Assembly (NCBI GenBank): GCA_947630415.1 | Contig: CANRHM010000068.1 | Span: 1 to 7,050 of the forward strand | Direction: 5' to 3' | Origin: an uncultured Bacilli bacterium | GTDB taxonomy: Bacteria > Bacillota_I > Bacilli_A > RF39 > UBA660 | Length of the DNA stretch: 7,050 nucleotides | Part shown: positions 1 through 5,395 of the stretch, one piece after another | How the letters are laid out: every line of letters begins with the position of its first letter | Position numbering within the stretch: the stretch's first letter is position 1 | Notes under the pieces: generated by a model | What the model was told of the DNA's origin: nothing | Database searches by the model: none | Seen by the model: the letters and a program-made list of their open reading frames with translations, nothing else | Program-made: the position numbers and the translations under genes

Positions 1-501
1 ATGACAGGAGTAGCAGGATGTAGTGATACTTATACTTCAACAAATGGATTGAAAACATCTACCACAGGAAATGCTACTGGAGTCTATGATATGAGTGGTG
101 GAGCTTGGGACTATGTAATGGGCGCATTAGACGATGGAAATGGTAAGCCAAGAAGTGGTCAAAATGCATCATATAATTCAGGATTTAATGGAGTATTAAA
201 TAGTGGTGGTCCAGTATCTGATGGAAGAGAGTTACCAGATGCCAAATACTATGATTTATATACAAGCACTACATCGAATCAAGCCTGTGATGGAGGAGTA
301 TGTTATGGACATGCCCTATCAGAGACCGCAGGATGGTACAGTGATTATTCATATTTTGTAAGCTCTACGTACCCGTGGTTCATACGCGGCGGCGACTATA
401 GCAGTAGTAGGAATGCGGGTGTGTTTGCGCCGTACTACGCCTACGGTCGCGCGTACAGCGTCTACTCGTTCCGCCTCGTTCTTGCTCCCATAGGAGCGTA
501 A
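1..501 (+). CDS. 3' part of an FGE/C-type-lectin-like protein, putative DGR target
   Basis: 166 codons are visible, ending in TAA. No ribosome binding site can be seen, and family members have a longer N-terminal part, so the ATG at base 1 is probably internal and the 5' end lies outside the window. The protein is rich in Gly, Ser and Tyr. It has the pattern GVYDMSGGAWDYVMG (about residues 28-42), a Cys pair in ACDGGVCYGHALSET (C96, C101) and a C-terminal RGG...AGVFA...SFRLVL core (129-161). These are features of the formylglycine-generating-enzyme-like, C-type lectin fold found in many DGR-diversified proteins; such proteins are often surface or pilin-like. The last third is GC-rich with C-ending codons, unlike the AT-rich first two thirds. 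The ligand and location cannot be deduced from this fragment. An IS element begins 39 bases after the stop. Confidence 0.8.
   Translation: MTGVAGCSDTYTSTNGLKTSTTGNATGVYDMSGGAWDYVMGALDDGNGKPRSGQNASYNSGFNGVLNSGGPVSDGRELPDAKYYDLYTSTTSNQACDGGVCYGHALSETAGWYSDYSYFVSSTYPWFIRGGDYSSSRNAGVFAPYYAYGRAYSVYSFRLVLAPIGA
370..483 (+). other. Candidate DGR variable region (VR)
   Basis: Within codons 124-161 a fixed GC-rich scaffold (RGG, AGVFA, G149, A151, SFRLVL) alternates with clusters of diverse codons: residues 132-138, 144-148, 150 and 152-155. Of these 17 codons, 15 end in C or T (GAC, AGC, TAC, GCC, CGC, GTC and others); the exceptions are AGG and CCG. This is what results when AAC/AAT codons of a template repeat are randomised at adenines by a DGR reverse transcriptase. 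The invariant GC-rich tail at 466-483 would be the initiation-of-mutagenic-homology side. Edges are approximate. No template repeat is visible here, so the call rests on pattern alone. Confidence 0.72.
484..497 (+). other. Small hairpin at the 3' edge of the variable region
   Basis: GCTCC (484-488) and GGAGC (493-497) form a perfect 5-bp GC-rich stem around the 4-base loop CATA. It overlaps the last codons of the gene. In the Bordetella phage DGR a short hairpin or cruciform with a 4-base loop just downstream of the VR stimulates retrohoming, and this hairpin sits in the equivalent place. There is no T-tract after it, so it is not an intrinsic terminator. The structure is seen; the role is inferred. 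Confidence 0.5.
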
Positions 502-531
502 TCATCATACTGTTTATATTAAAGACCTTAT

Positions 532-539
532 AAAAGATT
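532..539. repeat. Left target-site duplication of the IS
   Basis: AAAAGATT directly abuts the left inverted repeat and is repeated exactly at 2757-2764 after the right inverted repeat. Eight bases is a usual duplication length for the IS256 family. Removing 540-2764 restores the uninterrupted site. Confidence 0.93.
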
Positions 540-565
540 GACCTTATATAATAAACTGTGTAAAA
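540..565 (+). repeat. Left terminal inverted repeat of the IS
   Basis: The repeat begins GACCTT and ends CTGTGTAAAA. It pairs with 2731-2756: 21 of 26 positions match, and the mismatches are concentrated in the AT-rich middle (positions 7-14). This is the expected transposase binding and cleavage end. The copy also contains TATAAT, a likely -10 element for the IS genes. Confidence 0.92.
547..552 (+). promoter_or_regulatory. Putative -10 element for the IS operon, inside the left inverted repeat
   Basis: This is a perfect TATAAT. No good -35 is found 17 bases upstream, where GACCTT at 524-529 is poor. An alternative pairing is TTGACC (538-543, half supplied by the target duplication) with TAAAAG (561-566), spacer 17. 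Either would start transcription within roughly 558-575, just ahead of the first IS gene. Confidence 0.4.
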
Positions 566-582
566 GTGAATACACAGTTTTT
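553..582 (+). other. Hairpin in the IS leader, possible shield against read-through
   Basis: The 10-base arm AAACTGTGTA (553-562) is perfectly complementary to TACACAGTTT (571-580), with an 8-base loop and a run of five Ts (578-582). The first arm is the inner part of the left inverted repeat. A transcript entering from the upstream gene would contain both arms and might terminate or fold here, five bases before the ribosome binding site at 588-592. A transcript starting at the internal promoter would lack part of the first arm. The second arm is also an additional inverted copy of the IS-end core, so transposase binding is an alternative role. Confidence 0.5.
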
Positions 583-597
583 ATAATGGAGGAAAAA

Positions 598-1386
598 ATG
601 GAAGAAAAAATAGAAATGTTAAAAATACGACAATTAGATGAAAATTATATAATCATTTATTCATTTATGAATGAAGTGAAATACGTAACAAAAGATCATA
701 AAGTGATACCTAAAAAACTATACACCTTGATAGGAATCAATAATAAAGGAGAAAGAACCGTATTAGATATAGTAATAGAAAATATACAAGATCATCACTT
801 TTGGTTAGATACCTTTGAAAGATTAAAATCAAGAGGAATAAAGAACATTCTTTTTATAAGTATTACAAATAATCAAAATATAGAAAGAGCCATAAGAATA
901 AGTTATCCTAATACGATTATTACTCCTTCTTTAACCGATATTATTACATCTACCTATAAATATATAACTGTACGAGGAAGAAATCATCTTATAGCTCAAA
1001 TAAAAAGTCTTTGTTTAAAGGAAGATCTATCTTCTTTTAAAGAACATTTAACCTTATTTAAAAGAGCATTTAATGATAATATAATAATATCGACTTTAAT
1101 CGATAAAAAAATAAAAGAAATAGAACCATTTTATAAATACGATATAGAAATAAGAAAATTATTATTTAATCATAATCAATATACTGAGATGTATGATTGT
1201 ATTAAAAAATATAGTTTAGATAATTTAGTATCAAATAAGAATGAATTATGGAACTATTTATACGATAAAATGATTTATTTTGAAAAATATAAATCTTATA
1301 CTAAAAGAGGATGGACAGAAATACTAAATCATATAGTAATGATTTTTCCAAACTATTTAGAGAAATTAATGGAGGAAATAGGATAA
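598..1386 (+). CDS. Catalytically dead IS256 transposase paralogue (accessory IS protein)
   Basis: 262 residues. The start at 598 is chosen because GGAGG at 588-592 lies five bases ahead; a TTG at 538 and an ATG at 586 are in frame but are poorly placed for it. The protein aligns without gaps to the catalytic half of the downstream transposase at a constant offset of 150: FW...F E..K.RG...LF.S at 68-88 and IEIRK at 183-187 coincide with the transposase's 218-238 and 333-337. The catalytic positions are lost: M24, T90 and T196 stand where the transposase has D174, D240 and E346, and S111 and D114 replace C261 and H264. The N-terminal DNA-binding half is absent. It cannot be a DDE nuclease as read. 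A regulatory or structural partner of the transposase, such as a dominant-negative inhibitor like Inh of IS50, is plausible but inferred. The frame is intact, and its stop overlaps the transposase start. Confidence 0.82.
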   Translation: MEEKIEMLKIRQLDENYIIIYSFMNEVKYVTKDHKVIPKKLYTLIGINNKGERTVLDIVIENIQDHHFWLDTFERLKSRGIKNILFISITNNQNIERAIRISYPNTIITPSLTDIITSTYKYITVRGRNHLIAQIKSLCLKEDLSSFKEHLTLFKRAFNDNIIISTLIDKKIKEIEPFYKYDIEIRKLLFNHNQYTEMYDCIKKYSLDNLVSNKNELWNYLYDKMIYFEKYKSYTKRGWTEILNHIVMIFPNYLEKLMEEIG

Positions 1387-2621
1387 TGAAAAAAGAAAAA
1401 ACTAAGAAAGATTTAATCGTAGATCAAATTATTGAAAGTAATACCATGGTAACAGCTAAAGATGTAAGCAATGTATTAGATGATTTGTATTCCAATATAG
1501 TACAAAGATTATTAGATGCTGAAATGGAAGAACATTTAGGTTACAGTAAGAGTTCTAGAGAAGATAAGAAAAGTGCTAATCGAAGAAATGGAACTTCTTG
1601 TAAGGGAAAGAAAGTAAGAACCGATAAAGGGGTTATTCATGTAGATATGCCAAGAGATCGGGATGGAAGTTTTAATCCTATTATCATTGGTAAAAAACAA
1701 AGAGTATTAAAAGGATACGATGATATAGTAATTGGTATGTATGCCAAAGGATTAACCCAAGATGATATAAAAGAAATGATTAAAAAGATTTATCGAATAG
1801 AACTTAGTAAATCATTTATAAGTACATTAATATCTTCTGTAAGTGAAGAAGTAAAAAAGTGGCAAACAAGACCTTTACAAAGTTTTTATCCATTTGTATA
1901 TGTAGATTGTTTATATGTTCCTATAAGAGAAGATTTAATAAGTAAAAAGACGGCTATATATGTTATGTTAGGAATTGATTTAGAAGGAAAAAAAGAAGTA
2001 TTAGGTGTATGGATGGATGAAAGTGAATCATCAACCTTTTGGAAAAGTGTATTTGAAGATATAAAAGAAAGAGGTGTAGAAGATTTACTCTTTGTATCAC
2101 TTGATGGACAAAAGGGATTACCAGAGGCAATAGAAACGGTCTTTCCTAAAGCTACCACTCAAAGATGTGTTGTACATATCGTAAGAAACTTATATGCAGT
2201 ATGTGCTAAAAAGGAAGTAAAAGAAGTCATTCAAGATTTTAAGAAAATATATAAAAGTGCAAGTTTAGAACAAGCAAAACTAGAATATTTTAACTTTTTA
2301 GAAAAGTATAAAGATAAAGACAAAATAATAAAAAAAGTAAATGAAAATATAGAATCGATTTTTAATTTGTTTGATTATCCTATTGAAATAAGAAAAGTTA
2401 TTTATACAACGAATCCAATCGAATCGTTAAATTCTGCATTAAGGAAAGTAACGAATGGAAAAGGAAGTTTTCCAACCAAAGAAGCCGTTATCAAAGTATT
2501 ATATTTAAGAATAAAGGAATTAGAAGAAAAATGGAAGAAAGGAATTTCTAATTGGTCTGTAATCTTAAATCAATTAGTTTTACTTTATGGAGAAAGAGTA
2601 ACAAAATATTTAGATTTATAA
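1386..2621 (+). CDS. IS256-family (Mutator-like) DDE transposase
   Basis: 411 residues, cutting and joining the IS ends. The start at 1386 (MKKEKTKK) overlaps the upstream stop as TAATG, with GGAGG at 1371-1375 ten bases ahead, so translation is probably coupled. An upstream in-frame ATG at 1311 lacks this support and lies inside the previous gene. The N-terminal half has the family signature AEMEEHLGY, then NRRNG, PRDRDGSFNP and YAKGLTQDDI (roughly residues 45-135). The catalytic triad is D174 (YVDCLY), D240 (SLDGQKG) and E346 (TTNPIESLN), with spacings of 66 and 106 close to those of IS256. The CxxH pair C261/H264 (RCVVHIVRN) lies between the second Asp and the Glu. The length is close to the usual 390-420. 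No frameshift or missing residue was found, so it is probably active. Confidence 0.95.
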   Translation: MKKEKTKKDLIVDQIIESNTMVTAKDVSNVLDDLYSNIVQRLLDAEMEEHLGYSKSSREDKKSANRRNGTSCKGKKVRTDKGVIHVDMPRDRDGSFNPIIIGKKQRVLKGYDDIVIGMYAKGLTQDDIKEMIKKIYRIELSKSFISTLISSVSEEVKKWQTRPLQSFYPFVYVDCLYVPIREDLISKKTAIYVMLGIDLEGKKEVLGVWMDESESSTFWKSVFEDIKERGVEDLLFVSLDGQKGLPEAIETVFPKATTQRCVVHIVRNLYAVCAKKEVKEVIQDFKKIYKSASLEQAKLEYFNFLEKYKDKDKIIKKVNENIESIFNLFDYPIEIRKVIYTTNPIESLNSALRKVTNGKGSFPTKEAVIKVLYLRIKELEEKWKKGISNWSVILNQLVLLYGERVTKYLDL

Positions 2622-2730
2622 TTAGATTTAATGTTCTTTGACAATTAAATAGAATCAAAAAGAAACTCAACAATGATGAGTCTCTATAGTATATCTGTTT
2701 TCTAGGATTTTCTATAAAAAATTTTAATAA
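2622..2730 (+). other. Non-coding right arm of the IS with a weak hairpin
   Basis: This AT-rich stretch lies between the transposase stop and the right inverted repeat. The only structure seen is an imperfect hairpin at 2661-2685: AGAAACTCA pairs with TGAGTCTCT at 8 of 9 positions, loop of 7. There is no clear T-tract after it, so it is only a weak candidate terminator of the IS transcript. Confidence 0.4.
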
Positions 2731-2756
2731 TTTTACACAGTTGACTTGACAAGGTC
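2731..2756 (-). repeat. Right terminal inverted repeat of the IS
   Basis: The repeat starts TTTTACACAG and ends AAGGTC. It is the partner of 540-565 and is followed at once by the right copy of the 8-bp duplication. Confidence 0.92.
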
Positions 2757-2774
2757 AAAAGATTACATGATTAT
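2746..2774 (+). promoter_or_regulatory. Possible outward hybrid promoter at the IS right end
   Basis: A consensus -35, TTGACA (2746-2751), lies inside the right inverted repeat and points outward. At 17 bases a weak -10, GATTAT (2769-2774, four of six consensus bases), is contributed by flanking DNA. Outward -35 elements that build hybrid promoters are known for IS256. The hairpin terminator at 2779-2810 would then limit any effect on recD2. Confidence 0.35.
2757..2764. repeat. Right target-site duplication of the IS
   Basis: This is the exact second copy of AAAAGATT (first copy at 532-539), directly after the right inverted repeat. Confidence 0.93.
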
Positions 2775-2778
2775 TTAT

Positions 2779-2810
2779 AAAGTATAGTTTTTCTATACTT
2801 TTTTTCTTTT
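2779..2810 (+). terminator. Intrinsic terminator, probably once serving the diversified gene
   Basis: AAAGTATAG (2779-2787) and CTATACTTT (2793-2801) form a perfect 9-bp stem with a TTTTT loop and a T-rich tail. Before the IS inserted, this hairpin would have lain about 50 bases after the stop codon at 501, the natural place for that gene's terminator. It now also separates the IS from recD2. Confidence 0.75.
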
Positions 2811-2834
2811 TCTTTAGGAAAATAAATCGTTCTT

Positions 2835-2843
2835 TGTTATAAT
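2835..2843 (+). promoter_or_regulatory. Extended -10 promoter of recD2
   Basis: TGT followed by TATAAT (2838-2843) is an extended -10. No good -35 lies 17 bases upstream (TAGGAA at 2815-2820), which extended -10 promoters can tolerate. The start would fall near 2850, leaving an untranslated leader of only about a dozen bases that is little more than the ribosome binding site GAGGAG (2851-2856). Confidence 0.65.
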
Positions 2844-2862
2844 ATTTTTAGAGGAGTAAAAA

Positions 2863-5055
2863 ATGGAGACATATATTAAAGGACAATATCGAAAAAGTAT
2901 TTATGAAAATGAATCCGGTTATTGTATCGGACTTTTTAAAGTGAAAGAAACCAATGATGAAGATATTGAAATATATATGGATCGAGTTATTACTTTTACT
3001 GGTTACTTTTTTGAACTTAATACCGAAGATACCTATATTTTTTATGGTCGTTTAGTAGAACATGAACGGTATGGGGAACAGTTCCAAGTAACAAGATACG
3101 AACGTGTTTTACCGGAAGAAAAAGATAGTATAGTCGAATTCTTATCGAGTGGACTTTTTAAAGGTGTTGGTGAGAAGAAAGCAAAAAAGATTGTAGAGGC
3201 CTTGGGAAAAGATACCTTATCGATTATTTTAGAGTATCCAGAAAACTTACTTTTAGTGCCTACCATTACCAAAAAACAAGCGGATATGTTACACGATACA
3301 CTTTTGGATTATGAAGCAAGTTATAAAACGATTTTAACGTTAAATGAATTAGGTTTTTCAACTAAGGATAGCATGCTTATATATCGAAAATATCAGGAAA
3401 GAACATCTTCGATTATCGAAGAAAATCTTTATTTATTACTAGAGAAAATCGAAGATTTGGGCTTTAAAAAAGTGGATCGTATTTGCTTAGCACAAGGCTA
3501 TAAGAAAGATGATCCTAGACGTGTTAAAGCAAGTATTCTCTATGTGATGGAAGAATTATCGAATCGAATTGGACATACTTATTTTTTAAATGGCGAAATC
3601 TATGGTTATTTAGTCAGTGTTTTACAAGTGGAGATTCCGATTGATGATTACGATGCTTCGATGAACGAACTAGTACAAGATATGAAAGTTGTTTGTGAAA
3701 ACGATAAATACTATCTTATGAAAATGTATGAAGCTGAAAAAAAAGTAAGTGATCGTCTTATTTACTTGAAAAGACAAAAAGAGGATACTTATTCCGAAAT
3801 GGATACGGATATTCATGAACTTGAAAAGAATTATGGTATTACGTATAACCACGATCAAAAAGAAGCAATCAGAAAAGCCTTAGAAGAAAATGTATTAATT
3901 ATTACCGGTGGTCCTGGTACAGGAAAAACAACGATTATCAAAGCAATTACGGAACTATATAAGAAAAAGTATAAACTATCTTATGCGGATTTAATGGATC
4001 GAATTGCTTTACTTGCTCCCACAGGACGAGCATCAAAAAGAATTAGTGAATCGACCGTTATTAAAGCTGTAACGATTCATCGTTTTCTAAAATGGAATAA
4101 AGATACGAATCTTTTTGCTATAAATGAGTACAATAAAAGCGATGTCGAAATGGTCATCATTGATGAAGTGAGCATGGTGGATATCTTGTTGTTTGATCAT
4201 CTTTTAAAAGGACTCCATACTTCTTGTAAAATCATTTTAGTAGGAGACGATAATCAACTTCCAAGTGTAGGGCCTGGACAAATATTAAAAGATATGATTG
4301 AAAGTGATACCATTCCTGTTATTAAATTAAACGAACTATATCGTCAAAAAGAAGGAAGTAACATTATCTCGCTTGCATATCAGATCAATAACGATAACCT
4401 CGACTTTTCAATTTTTAATCAAGAAGAAGATTTAACCTTTTTAGATTGTAATGAATTTGGGTTAAGAGAAAATATTAAAGCGTTGGTAGAGACTTATAAA
4501 GATTTAGATTATAAAAAATTTCAAGTACTAGCACCGATGTATAAAACTATTAATGGAATTGATAATTTAAATCTAGATCTACAAGCGATTTTAAATCCTA
4601 AAGATAAACGAAAAAAAGAACTACTCATAAATGGTGTTGTTTTTAGAGAAAATGATAAAGTAATACAGTTAACCAATATGCCAGATGAAAATGTTTTTAA
4701 TGGTGATATTGGAACGATTGTAGAAATTGAAAATGGAAGTAAGAAAAAGATCGTGATTTCTTACGATGGACAAGAAGTTGAGTATAGTCCATCTTCCTTC
4801 AATAAATTCAAGCATGCATATGCAATTTCGATTCATAAGTCACAAGGAAGTGAATTTGATTTTGTCATTTTACCTATCGTTCAAAGTTATCACAAAATGC
4901 TTTATCGAAAACTGATCTATACCGCAGTAACACGTGCTAAGAAAAAGTTAATTTTGTTAGGCGATAGGAAATCTCTTCAGTTAGCGGTCTCCAACAACCA
5001 AGTTGATTTAAGACGAACGACCTTAAAAGAAATGTTAAAAAAGAGTATAAAATAA
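2863..5055 (+). CDS. recD2: RecD2-type ATP-dependent DNA helicase (YrrC family, SF1)
   Basis: 730 residues; GAGGAG at 2851-2856, six bases before ATG, fixes the start. RecD2 is a 5'-3' SF1B helicase that acts without RecBC in DNA repair and replication-fork maintenance. An N-terminal OB-like region comes first, then a helix-hairpin-helix motif (GLFKGVGEKKAKKI, from 97). The helicase core shows the Q-motif region (NHDQKEAI, Q332), Walker A GGPGTGKTT (349-357, K355), motif Ia LAPTGRAS (384-391), Walker B IIDEVSM (D434, E435), motif III VGDDNQLPSVGPG (460-472), motif IV ELYRQ (491-495), motif V HKSQGSEFD (658-666) and motif VI TAVTRAKKKL (687-696, R691). All are intact. The length lies between Deinococcus RecD2 (about 715) and Bacillus YrrC (about 800). 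It has its own promoter. The next gene begins 68 bases after its stop. Confidence 0.96.
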   Translation: METYIKGQYRKSIYENESGYCIGLFKVKETNDEDIEIYMDRVITFTGYFFELNTEDTYIFYGRLVEHERYGEQFQVTRYERVLPEEKDSIVEFLSSGLFKGVGEKKAKKIVEALGKDTLSIILEYPENLLLVPTITKKQADMLHDTLLDYEASYKTILTLNELGFSTKDSMLIYRKYQERTSSIIEENLYLLLEKIEDLGFKKVDRICLAQGYKKDDPRRVKASILYVMEELSNRIGHTYFLNGEIYGYLVSVLQVEIPIDDYDASMNELVQDMKVVCENDKYYLMKMYEAEKKVSDRLIYLKRQKEDTYSEMDTDIHELEKNYGITYNHDQKEAIRKALEENVLIITGGPGTGKTTIIKAITELYKKKYKLSYADLMDRIALLAPTGRASKRISESTVIKAVTIHRFLKWNKDTNLFAINEYNKSDVEMVIIDEVSMVDILLFDHLLKGLHTSCKIILVGDDNQLPSVGPGQILKDMIESDTIPVIKLNELYRQKEGSNIISLAYQINNDNLDFSIFNQEEDLTFLDCNEFGLRENIKALVETYKDLDYKKFQVLAPMYKTINGIDNLNLDLQAILNPKDKRKKELLINGVVFRENDKVIQLTNMPDENVFNGDIGTIVEIENGSKKKIVISYDGQEVEYSPSSFNKFKHAYAISIHKSQGSEFDFVILPIVQSYHKMLYRKLIYTAVTRAKKKLILLGDRKSLQLAVSNNQVDLRRTTLKEMLKKSIK

Positions 5056-5056
5056 A

Positions 5057-5090
5057 ACCATTTTCTCATACTAAAAATGGTATTAATACC
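5057..5090 (+). promoter_or_regulatory. Overlapping hairpin and palindrome between recD2 and the small gene
   Basis: ACCATTTT (5057-5064) pairs with AAAATGGT (5074-5081) as a perfect 8-bp stem with a 9-base loop. The last three bases of that stem are also the start of a perfect 12-bp palindrome, GGTATTAATACC (5079-5090). There is no T-tract, so this is not a classic terminator. It could be a partial terminator, an mRNA processing or stability element, or an operator. No convincing separate promoter for the next gene was seen. Confidence 0.45.
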
Positions 5091-5123
5091 AGGATCATAT
5101 TTTCGATATAAGAGGTGAAAACA

Positions 5124-5297
5124 ATGAGCAAAAAAGGTATGATGACAACGGGACTATCTTTAGTTGTTTTAGGAGCGATGGGATATGGTGCATGGATGAT
5201 GTACAAAAATAAATATCCAAACAATGCTAAAGCACTTGAAAAGAATATGAACCGTATGAGCAAAAATGTCGCTAAAAGTATGGAAGATATGATGTAA
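5124..5297 (+). CDS. Small single-span membrane protein next to recD2 (YrzQ/DUF3918-like)
   Basis: 57 residues. ATG at 5124 is chosen because AGAGGTG (5111-5117) lies six bases ahead; the in-frame GTG at 5115 overlaps that ribosome binding site. A short basic N-terminus (MSKKG) precedes one hydrophobic segment, about residues 8-25 (TGLSLVVLGAMGYGAWMM). A polar, Lys/Asn/Met-rich amphipathic tail ends SMEDMM. The hydrophobic stretch has no signal-peptidase site, so it is probably an inner-membrane anchor with the tail on one face. In Bacillus a small protein (YrzQ) follows yrrC, the recD2 gene. Size, composition and position match, but the homology is inferred and no function is known. It is probably cotranscribed with recD2. 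Confidence 0.7.
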   Translation: MSKKGMMTTGLSLVVLGAMGYGAWMMYKNKYPNNAKALEKNMNRMSKNVAKSMEDMM

Positions 5298-5301
5298 GAA
5301 T

Positions 5302-5326
5302 AGGTCTCTTGGGAGACCTTTTTCTT
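5302..5326 (+). terminator. Intrinsic terminator after the small membrane-protein gene
   Basis: AGGTCTC (5302-5308) and GAGACCT (5313-5319) form a perfect 7-bp stem with a TTGG loop, followed by a T-rich tract. It lies five bases after the stop and closes the recD2 transcription unit. Confidence 0.9.
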
Positions 5327-5339
5327 TTGTCTTTTTTAC

Positions 5340-5368
5340 TTGCATTTTAGAGTTTAAAACTTTATAAT
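5340..5368 (+). promoter_or_regulatory. Sigma-A-type promoter of the large downstream gene
   Basis: TTGCAT (5340-5345), a 17-base spacer and TATAAT (5363-5368). Initiation near 5375 gives a leader of about 20 bases to the ATG at 5396. Small inverted repeats sit around it (AGTTT/AAACT in the spacer; AACTTT 5358-5363 with AAAGTT 5371-5376), possibly operator-like but short enough to be chance. Confidence 0.8.
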
Positions 5369-5395
5369 AAAAAGTTATCTAAAGGAAGTGCCAAA

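Larger units (their letters stand above)
540..2756 (+). mobile_element. IS256-family insertion sequence, 2217 bp, complete, two-gene
   Basis: Both ends are visible: 26-bp imperfect inverted repeats (21 of 26 matching) that begin GACCTT and end in CTGTGTAAAA, which resembles the ends of IS256 itself, flanked by an exact 8-bp duplication. It encodes an apparently active DDE transposase, preceded by an overlapping gene for a catalytically dead relative of the transposase. IS256-family elements normally carry one gene in about 1.3-1.5 kb, so this one is long by about one extra gene. Codon choice differs from the flanking recD2 gene, with many ATA (Ile) and AGA (Arg) codons, as expected for a mobile element. 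The target was the intergenic space between the diversified gene and its probable terminator. The exact duplication and intact frames suggest a fairly recent insertion. Confidence 0.93.

Noticed and set aside
538..597. TTG at 538 or ATG at 586 as the start of the dead paralogue
   Set aside because: TTG 538 straddles the target duplication and IS edge and has no ribosome binding site. ATG 586 precedes and overlaps the GGAGG that sits correctly for ATG 598.
1311..1385. Earlier in-frame ATG (1311) as the transposase start
   Set aside because: It lies within the preceding gene in another frame and lacks the well-placed GGAGG that serves ATG 1386; the extra 25 residues do not look like the family N-terminus.
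1311..1386. Programmed -1 frameshift joining the two IS genes
   Set aside because: No slippery heptamer in the correct frame was found in the overlap; the TAATG junction with its own GGAGG fits restart or coupling better, and the second protein is complete on its own.
538..2758. 28-bp inverted repeats, with the IS starting at 538
   Set aside because: The two extra matching bases on each side belong to the AAAAGATT duplication; ends at 540 and 2756 give a perfect 8-bp duplication.
502..2862. DGR template repeat or reverse transcriptase near the variable region
   Set aside because: No GC-rich AAC-rich copy of 370-490 and no RT motif was seen on either strand of the window.
5057..5081. Hairpin after recD2 as an intrinsic terminator
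   Set aside because: The stem is AT-rich and is not followed by a T-tract; the clear terminator is at 5302-5326.
5115..5123. GTG at 5115 as the start of the small membrane protein
   Set aside because: It is part of the AGAGGTG ribosome binding site for ATG 5124.
5066..5263. Reverse-strand reading frame of 65 codons over the small gene
   Set aside because: It is antisense to the better-supported small gene, without ribosome binding site or promoter; its hydrophobic character mirrors the sense-strand membrane segment.
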